Of a stretch of DNA of 12,258 nucleotides, positions 1 through 5,652 are shown piece after piece. The position numbers and the translations under genes were made by a program. The stretch is from positions 1 to 12,258 of the forward strand of contig CAJXLH010000044.1 in assembly GCA_913055925.1 (NCBI GenBank), given 5' to 3'. Every line of letters starts with the position of its first letter. Positions within the stretch are counted from its first letter, which is position 1. This DNA is from an uncultured Maritalea sp. Its GTDB lineage: Bacteria; Pseudomonadota; Alphaproteobacteria; Rhizobiales; Devosiaceae. The notes under the pieces were generated by a model. That model was not told the DNA's origin. It made no database searches and was given only the letters and a program-made list of their open reading frames with translations.

Positions 1-819
1 CGCGCCGACGCGTTGCGAGTTGTAGGCGTTCATCAGGTCGGCGAAGCCGTGGCGAAAGCCGCTCGGCGGCTGGACCAGCGCGTCTTCGCCGACTTCGACA
101 TTCTCCATCACGATTTCACCCGTGATCGACGCGCGAAGAGAAAGCTTGCCGCCAACTTTTGGCGCGGACAGCCCCTTCATGCCCTTGTCGAGTACAAAGC
201 CACGAATTTTCCCGCCATGGGCATCAGACTTTGCCCAAACCACAAATACGTCGGCGATTGGGCTGTTTGAGATCCACATCTTTGTGCCGTTGAGCACATA
301 ACCGCTGTCTGTTTTGGTGGCGCGGGTCAACATGCCACCGGGATCAGAACCCGCATCTGGTTCGGTTAGGCCAAAGCAGCCAATCAATTCACCAGAGATG
401 AGGCCAGGTAGATATTTTTGGCGCTGTTCTTCAGTGCCATAGGCATAGATGGGGTAGATCACCAAAGATGATTGCACAGACATCATCGAGCGATAACCGC
501 TATCTACACGCTCGACTTCGCGTGCAATTAGGCCATATGCGACATAGCCCATATCGACGCCACCATACTCTTCAGGAATGGTTGAGCCCAAAAGGCCCAT
601 TTCGCCCATTTCTTTGAAAATTGATGGGTCGGTTGTCTCGTTATTGTAGGCTTCGCGAACACGCGGGCGCAGTTTCTCGTCAGCAAAGGCGCGTGCGGTT
701 TCTTGCACCATGCGCTCTTCTTCGGTGAGTTGATCGTCTAAGCGGAACGCATCATCCCATGAGAAACTTCCGAGGTCGGGGCGATCTTTGTCACGAATGC
801 TTGGGCGCTCTTGAGTCAC
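1..819 (-). CDS. gcdH: Glutaryl-CoA dehydrogenase-type acyl-CoA dehydrogenase, N-terminal 273 residues (cut by window edge)
   Basis: FAD enzyme expected to oxidise and decarboxylate glutaryl-CoA to crotonyl-CoA in lysine/tryptophan/aromatic catabolism. I translated it from the minus strand. The N-terminal helical domain carries EEERM (33-37), and YRSMMSVQSS (109-118) contains the Arg that binds the substrate carboxylate in the human enzyme. The mid domain has CFGLTEPDAGSDP (148-160), WISNSPIADVFVVWA (182-196) and KLSLRASITGEIVM (225-238), all diagnostic of GcdH. The start is GTG at 819, preceded by an in-frame TAA and a GTAGG stretch; no in-frame ATG occurs before codon 37. The catalytic Glu region lies outside the window. 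Oddity: from about residue 243 the GcdH signature (GLGGPFGCLNNARYG-like) is absent and the sequence reads QPPSGFRHGFADLMNAYNSQ (250-269), with higher GC. The family call is sound for residues 1-240; the C-terminal end may be chimeric. Confidence 0.85.
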   Translation of the reverse strand, partial: MTQERPSIRDKDRPDLGSFSWDDAFRLDDQLTEEERMVQETARAFADEKLRPRVREAYNNETTDPSIFKEMGEMGLLGSTIPEEYGGVDMGYVAYGLIAREVERVDSGYRSMMSVQSSLVIYPIYAYGTEEQRQKYLPGLISGELIGCFGLTEPDAGSDPGGMLTRATKTDSGYVLNGTKMWISNSPIADVFVVWAKSDAHGGKIRGFVLDKGMKGLSAPKVGGKLSLRASITGEIVMENVEVGEDALVQPPSGFRHGFADLMNAYNSQRVGA

Positions 820-841
820 GGCAATACCTACGATGTTATTT

Positions 842-859
842 TAAACTTCAAATAGTTTA
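842..859. promoter_or_regulatory. Inverted repeat TAAACT-N6-AGTTTA upstream of gcdH
   Basis: A perfect 6-bp inverted repeat with a 6-base spacer sits 23-40 bases before the GTG start of the gcdH-like gene, in the 233-bp divergent gap (820-1052) shared with the response regulator. Position and symmetry suit a regulator site near a promoter. I see no convincing paired -35/-10 for either gene in this gap, so the function is inference. Confidence 0.3.
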
Positions 860-1052
860 TCAGATCAATTAGGTGCTCGCCAACGAATTCCTTACATTTG
901 TTCATGCGCGAAATGCATCAAATCTGTTGACTTTCCATGCTGGGTGTCGTTTTTTGCAGCCGATCACGCCGGCGCAATTTGTCCAATGGCATGTTTAATT
1001 CTTTTCGATAAACTATTCCCATAATTAACCGATTCAATTTAGACTTTGAAAT

Positions 1053-1598
1053 ATGAGCGGATCGACGCAACAGTATAATTTTAGGGATCTTGAAATCCTC
1101 ATCGTCGATGACAATGATTTTGCGCATAATATTTTGCGCGACATTCTGCTTGCCATGAAGATCAAGAAAATTCGCCATGCCAGCAGCGCAAGCGATGCGA
1201 TCCACGAAATTGACAATAAGCTACCTGACATTTTGTTTGTCGATTTGCTGATGAAACCGGTGGATGGTTTTGAATTGATCAAAGGCGTTCGCGCCCACTC
1301 AAGCGAAGATGTGCGGCATTTGCCGGTTTTGGTGATTACGGCCTATTCATCAGTGGAGCATGTCAAACGGGCGCGCGACATGGGCGCAAGCGAAGTGTTG
1401 TGTAAACCGATTTCAGTGACATCGGTTTATGACCGACTGGTCTATATGCGCAATTCGCCGCGGCAGTTTGTGAAAACAGAAATGTACACGGGGCCGGACC
1501 GTCGTCGCACCATGCGCGGGTTTGAGGGAATTGATCGTCGTCAGCCAACCGACGAAGCAGCCGACGCGCAAAACAGCGAGAGTGATAATGGCGAATAG
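1053..1598 (+). CDS. Single-domain (CheY-like) response regulator with GPDRRR tail
   Basis: Cytoplasmic phosphoacceptor protein, 181 residues. The receiver domain spans about residues 13-135: acidic pair D19/D20 in LIVDDND, phosphoacceptor D64 in LFVDLLM, T97 in ITAYS, and K118 in CKPI, so all residues needed for phosphorylation are present. No DNA-binding or enzymatic output domain follows. Instead a ~45-residue charged tail has YTGPDRRR (145-152) and a second DRRQ (161-164), a tail type seen in many alphaproteobacterial stand-alone receivers. The last 11 bases overlap the Hpt gene downstream, so the two are very likely co-translated and may exchange phosphate. It is transcribed away from the gcdH-like gene. 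I see no clear Shine-Dalgarno before the ATG. Partner kinase and output are unknown. Confidence 0.9.
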   Translation: MSGSTQQYNFRDLEILIVDDNDFAHNILRDILLAMKIKKIRHASSASDAIHEIDNKLPDILFVDLLMKPVDGFELIKGVRAHSSEDVRHLPVLVITAYSSVEHVKRARDMGASEVLCKPISVTSVYDRLVYMRNSPRQFVKTEMYTGPDRRRTMRGFEGIDRRQPTDEAADAQNSESDNGE

Positions 1599-2067
1599 AG
1601 ACGAAAAGCAAAAAGCGCCGGTAGAAATTTACACGCCGCCCAACAAGCTTGCTGAAGCAATTGGAGAAGGAAAAGGTCCGTCTTTAAGAGAGATGCAGCA
1701 GGATGCAGAGCGTCGTTTGCGGCTCAATGGCGCAAAATACCGCGAAACACTAAAGGCCTCGATTGAGGAGATGAAAGAGCATGTGGCAAGTGATGCGTCA
1801 GGGTTTGATGTGCGCGAAGCGATCTTCGCGTTGGCGCATGACATAAAAGGGCAGGCGCCACTTTTCGATTATCATTTGGTGGCGGAAGTTGCGGTTTGCA
1901 TTTGTACCGCCATTCGCGATGTGCCGGAAAAGTTACAAGCGCGACCCGATTTGCTCGTCTTACATGTTCATTCCATGGCATGGGCGTTTGAGCATATCGA
2001 TGATGCCTCAAAAGAGGTCGAAAAGGCGGCACTTATCCAGTCTTTGCATGAAGCGCTTGAAAGCTAG
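1588..2067 (+). CDS. Hpt (histidine phosphotransfer) domain protein
   Basis: 159 residues, mostly helical and without membrane segments. The motif LAHDIKGQAPLFDY (82-95) matches the Hpt active site H-x-(I/L)-K-G, with H84 the probable phosphorylated histidine, and K87 and G88 at their conserved places. Residues 1-60 form a charged N-terminal extension with PSLREMQQDAERRL (31-44), and residues 96-159 form the rest of the bundle. I chose the ATG at 1588 rather than an earlier in-frame ATG at 1522 because the family usually starts near here, a GCGAGAG stretch lies just upstream, and the overlap with the response regulator falls to a coupling-type 11 bases. Likely role: shuttling phosphate between a hybrid kinase encoded elsewhere and the neighbouring receiver. 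That partnership is inferred from gene order. Confidence 0.8.
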   Translation: MANRDEKQKAPVEIYTPPNKLAEAIGEGKGPSLREMQQDAERRLRLNGAKYRETLKASIEEMKEHVASDASGFDVREAIFALAHDIKGQAPLFDYHLVAEVAVCICTAIRDVPEKLQARPDLLVLHVHSMAWAFEHIDDASKEVEKAALIQSLHEALES

Positions 2068-2570
2068 CGCGACATTTCAAGCAAATAGGTGTCGGTGGGT
2101 AACCCGTCTTCATCGACGCCACTATCGATCAAATGAAAACCTAGCTTTTTCAAAATTTTGATCGACCCAGTATTTTCTGGGTCTACAGTGGCGATGATCT
2201 GCTCAAAGCTTTGGTTCTTGCGTGCGTCATCAACAATTGCCGTTGCCGCTTCCAAGCCATATCCCTTGCCCCAAGCCGAAAATTCTAACCCATAGATCAA
2301 TTCAGGCTTTTGGTCTTTGGGATGCACGATGCCTGCCCAGCCAATCATTTGATCGCTGGCACGCTCAATAATGGCACCAGCGCTGGTGCCGTTCTCTTCT
2401 AGCGATTGGTGCGCGTTCCTAAGCCATTGTTGCGCCTGCGTCTCGGATAATGCGCTGCCATCACCAACCCAATGTGCCACGCGTTCGTCAGCAAATAGTT
2501 CAACCATGGTGTCGATATCACCATTGGAAAATGGACGCCAATACAGCCGGTCGGTTTCAATGATTGCCAT
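2064..2570 (-). CDS. GNAT family N-acetyltransferase (RimJ/RimL type)
   Basis: 168-residue acetyl-CoA-dependent N-acetyltransferase. It begins with the typical IETDRLYWRPF (4-14). Motif A for binding the CoA pyrophosphate is WGKGYGLEAA (100-109), an R/Q-x-x-G-x-G variant, and motif B is PENTGSIKILKKLGF (131-145). Length and order fit the Acetyltransf_3 family that acts on protein or small-molecule amines; the substrate cannot be told. The gene faces the Hpt gene tail to tail and their stop regions overlap by 4 bases, with no visible terminator between them. The start ATG at 2570 gives the normal family N terminus. Confidence 0.88.
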   Translation of the reverse strand: MAIIETDRLYWRPFSNGDIDTMVELFADERVAHWVGDGSALSETQAQQWLRNAHQSLEENGTSAGAIIERASDQMIGWAGIVHPKDQKPELIYGLEFSAWGKGYGLEAATAIVDDARKNQSFEQIIATVDPENTGSIKILKKLGFHLIDSGVDEDGLPTDTYLLEMSR

Positions 2571-2597
2571 AGGTTTTGGCCTTTAGTGGCGATTGGA

Positions 2598-2623
2598 GTT
2601 GCGTGCGCACTAAAGCACGTAAC
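2598..2623 (-). terminator. Stem-loop just after the 146-residue gene
   Basis: GTTGCGTGC (2598-2606) and GCACGTAAC (2615-2623) form a 9-bp stem with one mismatch and an 8-base loop, 6 bases beyond the stop codon of the minus-strand gene at 2630-3070. There is no U tract on the minus strand, so it is not a classical intrinsic terminator. It may be an end-protecting hairpin or a Rho-associated 3' structure. Confidence 0.3.
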
Positions 2624-2629
2624 GAAACG

Positions 2630-3070
2630 CTAGTCTTTACAAATCGCTTTTAGGATGCTCGACAAGGTGAGTGCAATATCGTCCAATTGCTCGGCATAGC
2701 GCGCATGCTTTCGGTCCATCAAATATGGATCCTGCGGTGAATGCATGGATTCAAACATCATGTCATTCTGTAGGCTGATTTTTGCGCAATGCTCCAGAGC
2801 GGCCGTACACCGCTTGGCCAAGTTCCGTGCCGCGTCAGTATCGGTTTCGGCCTCTTTGAATTCCGCTTGCGCCTTGTTGGCAATCAGCTTCATTTTGCCG
2901 ATTTGTTGGTTGATCTCTGATAAGCGATCAAGCGTTTCCTTGCGCGAAAGCTCCATCGGATCTTTCAGCAGCTTTCCGTTCTTGTCTCTTGTCGAAAATG
3001 CAAACGCCTGCGACCCCAAACCTTTGGGGACTACCCAGTCATAAAGTTTTCGATTCAGCTCTGCAAACAT
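2630..3070 (-). CDS. Hypothetical protein, 146 residues, helical/coiled-coil
   Basis: I do not recognise this protein. It starts MFAELNRKLYDWVVPKG and then has a long, charge-rich helical stretch (about residues 38-100, with LDRLSEINQQIGKMKLIANK at 47-66) that looks able to form a coiled coil. A second helix (about 121-145) contains ARYAEQLDDIALTLSSIL. It has no signal peptide, membrane span or metal-binding cluster; the only cysteines are C88, C94 and C144, too scattered for a zinc site. The reading frame is long, with coding-like composition, and is flanked by non-coding DNA of clearly lower GC, which supports it being real. It stands alone, with an AT-rich gap upstream and a stem-loop after its stop. 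The Shine-Dalgarno before the ATG is weak. Confidence 0.6.
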   Translation of the reverse strand: MFAELNRKLYDWVVPKGLGSQAFAFSTRDKNGKLLKDPMELSRKETLDRLSEINQQIGKMKLIANKAQAEFKEAETDTDAARNLAKRCTAALEHCAKISLQNDMMFESMHSPQDPYLMDRKHARYAEQLDDIALTLSSILKAICKD

Positions 3071-3127
3071 TGTTCACTACCAAACGTCCCCACGTTCTCC
3101 CTCTCAAAAGGAAACTACAGACCAAAG

Positions 3128-3145
3128 GTTAAATAAAAATTTAAC
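3128..3145. repeat. Palindrome GTTAAAT-AAAA-ATTTAAC
   Basis: A perfect 7-bp inverted repeat with a 4-base centre, 58-75 bases before the start of the 146-residue gene. It contains TTAA-N8-TTAA, one base longer than the alphaproteobacterial CtrA box TTAA-N7-TTAA, so I do not call it a CtrA site. It may be an operator or simply AT-rich promoter DNA. Confidence 0.3.
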
Positions 3146-3231
3146 GAAGCGATGAAGGGGAAGTATTAACGTAGTAGGTTTTCTTCAATTTGGACTCAAC
3201 ACTTGAAATATGACATTTGACCAATCGGTAA

Positions 3232-3275
3232 ATATTGAATAGAGACGATTTCGGCTGAAAAAATCTCTTCAATAT
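3232..3275. repeat. Imperfect inverted repeat, 44 bp
   Basis: ATATTGAA-TA-GAGA (3232-3245) faces TCTCTTCAATAT (3264-3275): 8 bp, a 2-base bulge, then 4 bp, around an 18-base loop. It could fold in RNA from either strand. No U tract follows it on the minus strand. Confidence 0.3.
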
Positions 3276-3336
3276 GATGTAATTATGAGCGTTGTAGTAA
3301 AAATGAAACGATGAATACTTGAAAATACATGAAGTA

Positions 3337-3380
3337 GGGTCACTGTTGTTAAATTGTTCTGAAATTTTGAACAATGACCC
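3337..3380. repeat. Inverted repeat with two competing stems, 44 bp
   Basis: GGGTCACTGTT (3337-3347) and AACAATGACCC (3370-3380) pair over 11 bp with one C/A mismatch. Alternatively ATTGTTC (3353-3359) pairs perfectly with GAACAAT (3369-3375). The two folds share 3370-3375 and exclude each other, a layout seen in RNA switches, though also possible by chance in AT-rich DNA. Confidence 0.35.
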
Positions 3381-3394
3381 AGTTTGTTTCACAC

Positions 3395-3427
3395 GCGTTA
3401 AAGTTGTTTTTGAGTAAAACTTAACGC
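3395..3427 (-). terminator. Stem-loop abutting the PPK2 stop codon
   Basis: GCGTTAAAGTT (3395-3405) and AACTTAACGC (3418-3427) form a 10-bp stem with one bulged A and a 12-base loop. The last base of the PPK2 stop codon is already in the stem. No U run follows on the minus strand, so termination is possible but not classical. Confidence 0.35.
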
Positions 3428-4398
3428 TAGTCGTTTCGGCGTTGGTCCGGGTGGAGCGAACTGCCCAAGATGTGTGACGAACGACCGATGACATCGTTGC
3501 TGGACCCAACAATCAACGGGTCGGGCTTACGCACCGCATGATGATCTTTGTTTGGGTAGTCCAAGCTCGCCAAGAAATGCTGCAAGCAATTAAGGCGCGC
3601 GCGTTTTTTGTCATTTGATTTTATGATCGTCCAAGGCGCATCGGCGGTATCGGTGTAAAAGAACATCGCTTCTTTCGCCTCAGTATAGTCGTCCCACATA
3701 TTAAGGGACGCCTTGTCGATGGGTGATAGTTTCCATTGCTTCAAAGGTTCGCGCCCGCGCGATTCAAATCGACGCAATTGCTCATCTTGGGTGACGGAGA
3801 ACCAATATTTGTAAAGGCGCACACCGGAGCGCACGATCATCCGCTCAAACTCCGGGGCTTGGCGCATAAATTCGAGATATTCACCAGCAGAGCAAAAGCC
3901 CATCACGCGCTCAACGCCGGCGCGGTTATACCAAGAGCGGTCGAACAGGACGATTTCACCGGCTGAGGGCAGGTGCTGCACATAGCGCTGGAAATACCAT
4001 TGCGATTTTTCGCGTTCGGTTGGCTTTTCCAATGCCACCACATGGGCACCGCGTGGATTGAGGTGCTCCATGAAACGCTTGATGGTGCCGCCTTTGCCAG
4101 CGGCGTCGCGCCCCTCAAAAATCAAAACGAACTTTTGGCCTGTTTCCTTGGCCCATTCTTGAACCTTTAAGAGCTCAACCTGAAGTTCGGCTTTGCGTTT
4201 TTCGTAGGACTTGCGCGAGATTTTTTTGACGTAAGGGTATTCGCCATTCTCAAACGTCTGACGGACGACTTCCGGGTCGTGGCGCATCCGGGCTAGCCGA
4301 TGGCGGGCATCTTCAATCCGCGCCTCGAGCGCGTTTTTGATTTCTGAAGTGTCTGCGACCTGTTCAATTGCGTCGGTCGGTGTCGTCGTGTCGGTCAT
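3427..4398 (-). CDS. ppk2: Polyphosphate kinase 2 (PPK2 family)
   Basis: Transfers phosphate between polyphosphate and nucleotides; class I members mainly use polyphosphate to make GTP/ATP from diphosphates. 323 residues, cytoplasmic, a single PPK2 domain. Walker A is FEGRDAAGKGGT (94-105); the Walker B-like loop is VLFDRSWYNR (150-159); the lid region with Arg/Lys residues is around 205-228 (QLRRFESRGREPLKQWKLS); and WTIIKSNDKKRARLN (256-270) completes the signature. N-terminal residues 1-50 are a variable helical extension, and the tail after 285 is a short basic, probably disordered end. The start ATG at 4398 follows a strong GAGGGGGA ribosome site that lies inside a perfect stem. Upstream is the RAM/kynA unit, 76 bases away. 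Regulation by an FNR-type factor and by the start-site hairpin is suggested by sequence only. Confidence 0.93.
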   Translation of the reverse strand: MTDTTTPTDAIEQVADTSEIKNALEARIEDARHRLARMRHDPEVVRQTFENGEYPYVKKISRKSYEKRKAELQVELLKVQEWAKETGQKFVLIFEGRDAAGKGGTIKRFMEHLNPRGAHVVALEKPTEREKSQWYFQRYVQHLPSAGEIVLFDRSWYNRAGVERVMGFCSAGEYLEFMRQAPEFERMIVRSGVRLYKYWFSVTQDEQLRRFESRGREPLKQWKLSPIDKASLNMWDDYTEAKEAMFFYTDTADAPWTIIKSNDKKRARLNCLQHFLASLDYPNKDHHAVRKPDPLIVGSSNDVIGRSSHILGSSLHPDQRRND

Positions 4399-4432
4399 AT
4401 CGTCCCCCTCTTTTCATCAGAAGGGGACGATA
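4398..4432 (-). promoter_or_regulatory. 10-bp hairpin covering the ppk2 ribosome-binding site and start
   Basis: TATCGTCCCC (4398-4407) and GGGGACGATA (4423-4432) are perfect inverted complements around a 15-base centre. In the minus-strand message the 3' arm is part of the GAGGGGGA ribosome site plus the A of the AUG, so folding would hide the start. The loop has an out-of-frame AUG at 4417 opening a 17-codon frame across the ppk2 start. It could also be a DNA operator if transcription starts inside it. Confidence 0.5.
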
Positions 4433-4454
4433 GATCAAATGCACAAAGTGCGCC

Positions 4455-4468
4455 TTGAGTGAGATCAA
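4455..4468. promoter_or_regulatory. Near-consensus FNR/FnrL/FixK box upstream of ppk2
   Basis: TTGAG-TGAG-ATCAA matches the FNR-family consensus TTGAT-N4-ATCAA in 9 of 10 defined bases. Its centre is 41.5 bases from a start predicted about 4420 if the minus-strand TATCGT (4432-4427) acts as -10, the usual class II activator position. The flank AGATCAAAT is repeated exactly at 4432-4440 and 4462-4470, 30 bp apart. No good -35 is present, as expected for activator dependence. Confidence 0.45.
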
Positions 4469-4474
4469 ATCTGA

Positions 4475-4714
4475 CTAGAACGCCTTAAAGGTAAGGGTAG
4501 TCAGCGATCTTGCGATGTGTGGAATATCCAAAATCTTGTCGTTGATAAACATGCCCACATCTTCTCCGTCGGGGATATAAATCTTCATCAACAGATCAAA
4601 GTCGCCGCTGGTTGAATAAAGCTCTGAGGTGATTTCGCGCTCATAAATGGCATCCGCGACCTCATAGGTTTTGCCCGGGGCGCAGCGCAGTTGCACAAAT
4701 ACACAAGTGGTCAT
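4475..4714 (-). CDS. Stand-alone Lrp/AsnC ligand-binding (RAM) domain protein
   Basis: 79 residues corresponding to only the C-terminal amino-acid-sensing RAM domain of Lrp/AsnC regulators, without the helix-turn-helix. It has the beta-alpha-beta-beta-alpha-beta order: CVFVQLRC (4-11), a helix around 15-28, YSTSGDFDLLMKIYI (33-47, the turn that lines the ligand pocket), a helix around 51-62 and a final strand LTTLTFKAF (71-79). Such domains assemble into dimers or octamers and bind amino acids or related metabolites at subunit interfaces. The ATG overlaps the kynA stop as ATGA, and an AAGGA ribosome site lies 7 bases upstream within kynA, so translation is coupled to tryptophan dioxygenase. 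A role in sensing tryptophan or a kynurenine-pathway metabolite is inference. Length and ends agree with the family. Confidence 0.85.
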   Translation of the reverse strand: MTTCVFVQLRCAPGKTYEVADAIYEREITSELYSTSGDFDLLMKIYIPDGEDVGMFINDKILDIPHIARSLTTLTFKAF

Positions 4715-5550
4715 AGTTGGGTCCTTACATGCCAGAGTTCTGGGAATAGTTCGACTTCAAGCATTCGTTTCAAGTATGAAACGCCGCCCGTGCCGCCTGT
4801 TCCGCGTTTAAATCCAATTACACGTTCTACAGTTGTAACGTGGTTGAACCGCCAACGGCGGAAATAATCTTCAAAATCAACAAGCTTTTCGGCCATCTCA
4901 TATAGCGACCAATGCTTTGAGGTGTCTTGATAGACTTGTTTCCATGCTAGCTCGACGCCATCATTCGCTTGGTGTTGTTCGGCAACATCACGATTAAGAA
5001 CACTATCCGGCACATCAACGCCATTTCGAGCGAGCAGGCGCAGTGCTTCATCGTAAAGACTTGGCTGTTCCAATTCAGCGGCGAGCATTTCATGGATTTC
5101 GTCGCGGTGAGCGTGTGGTTTCAGCATCGCTTTGTTGCGGTTGCCCAAAAGGTATTCGATCTGTCGATACTGGTATGATTGAAAGCCTGATGATTGGCCA
5201 AGCGTATCGCGAAACTCGGTATATTCGCTCGGCGTCATGGTGCGCAGCACGTCCCAAGCATTGTTGAGCTGCTCAAATATGCGGGCCACGCGGGCAAGCA
5301 TCTTAAATGCCGGAGCAAGATTGTCGGTACGAATAGCTTCGCGCGCGGCTGTCAGTTCGTGCACCGCCAGCCGCATCCAAAGTTCAGATGTTTGATGCTG
5401 AATGATAAACAGCATTTCATCATGCGCTGTGGAAAGCGGGCGCTGTGCGTTCAAAATGGTGTCAATTTGCAAATAGTCGCCATAGGACATGCGTCCATCA
5501 AACGACATTTGCGCGCCTTCCTCGGCGGGGTCATAAGGTTTTTTGGTCAT
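4711..5550 (-). CDS. kynA: Tryptophan 2,3-dioxygenase
   Basis: Haem enzyme that opens the indole ring of L-tryptophan with O2 to give N-formylkynurenine, the first step of the kynurenine pathway. 279 residues, cytoplasmic tetramer in the family. Visible residues, aligned with the Xanthomonas enzyme at an offset of 3: F48 and H52 of the distal pocket in LFIIQHQTSELW (47-58); R114 that binds the substrate carboxylate (TEFRDTLGQSSGFQS, 111-125); S121; proximal haem ligand H237 in RFNHVTTVER (234-243); and T251 in KRGTGGTGG (248-256). All key residues are present, so the enzyme should be active. It is the first gene of a two-gene unit with the RAM protein. A TTGAAA-N16-GATAAT promoter with a palindrome in its spacer lies 24-51 bases upstream. 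Confidence 0.97.
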   Translation of the reverse strand: MTKKPYDPAEEGAQMSFDGRMSYGDYLQIDTILNAQRPLSTAHDEMLFIIQHQTSELWMRLAVHELTAAREAIRTDNLAPAFKMLARVARIFEQLNNAWDVLRTMTPSEYTEFRDTLGQSSGFQSYQYRQIEYLLGNRNKAMLKPHAHRDEIHEMLAAELEQPSLYDEALRLLARNGVDVPDSVLNRDVAEQHQANDGVELAWKQVYQDTSKHWSLYEMAEKLVDFEDYFRRWRFNHVTTVERVIGFKRGTGGTGGVSYLKRMLEVELFPELWHVRTQL

Positions 5551-5573
5551 TTTTTACTCTAACAGAAGTGTAG

Positions 5574-5601
5574 ATTATCGCCCAAATTGGGCGGTTTTCA
5601 A
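5574..5601 (-). promoter_or_regulatory. Candidate sigma-70 promoter of kynA
   Basis: On the minus strand, TTGAAA (5601-5596) and GATAAT (5579-5574) are separated by 16 bases; each has one mismatch to consensus. Transcription would start near 5567, leaving about 16 bases before the kynA ATG. This suggests kynA and the RAM gene can be transcribed apart from the upstream operon. Confidence 0.5.
5579..5593. promoter_or_regulatory. Palindromic operator candidate in the kynA promoter spacer
   Basis: CGCCCAAATTGGGCG is a perfect 7+1+7 palindrome that fills the spacer between the candidate -35 and -10, the classic place for a repressor site. Its half, GCCCAATT, occurs again at 5692-5699 in the same gap. 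It could also fold as a small hairpin, but the minus strand lacks a U tract after it. The MarR protein of this cluster is one possible ligand; that is inference. Confidence 0.5.
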
Positions 5602-5652
5602 TTTTCAAGCTGTTAGAGGGAGGCACACCTCGGAATGCCAAAGCGGCTCTCA

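Larger units (their letters stand above)
3071..3426. other. AT-rich non-coding gap with inverted repeats
   Basis: About 355 bases between the PPK2 stop and the start of the 146-residue gene. Over 3181-3420 I count about 32% GC, against about 50% in flanking genes. No convincing reading frame is present: open frames here overlap the PPK2 end and have low-complexity, unfamily-like translations. It holds four inverted repeats (3128-3145, 3232-3275, 3337-3380, 3395-3427), listed separately. It could be a long leader, a small RNA locus or decayed DNA. Confidence 0.6.

Noticed and set aside
1522..1587. Upstream in-frame start that would lengthen the Hpt protein by 22 residues
   Set aside because: The extension overlaps the response regulator by 77 bases and is antifamily in content; the ATG at 1588 has a suitable upstream purine stretch and coupling-type spacing.
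3128..3145. Possible CtrA cell-cycle regulator box
   Set aside because: The spacing is TTAA-N8-TTAA rather than N7, and AT-rich DNA gives such matches easily; kept only as a palindrome.
3071..3426. CRISPR array or transposon end
   Set aside because: The repeats here are different from each other, not regularly spaced copies, and no transposase or target duplication is visible.
3141..3512. Open minus-strand frame of 123 codons over the PPK2 end and the AT-rich gap
   Set aside because: It shares its first part with PPK2 in another frame, the rest is AT-driven low-complexity sequence (many K, Y, F, S, N), and no family pattern or ribosome site is visible.
4441..4451. GCAC-AAA-GTGC inverted repeat as a terminator for the RAM gene
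   Set aside because: It has only 4 bp of stem, a 3-base loop and no U tract; too weak to call.
5579..5601. Palindrome plus T-rich stretch as an intrinsic terminator on the plus strand
   Set aside because: GTTTTCAATTTT follows the hairpin on the plus strand, but no plus-strand gene lies upstream for it to terminate; a promoter/operator reading on the minus strand explains the bases better.
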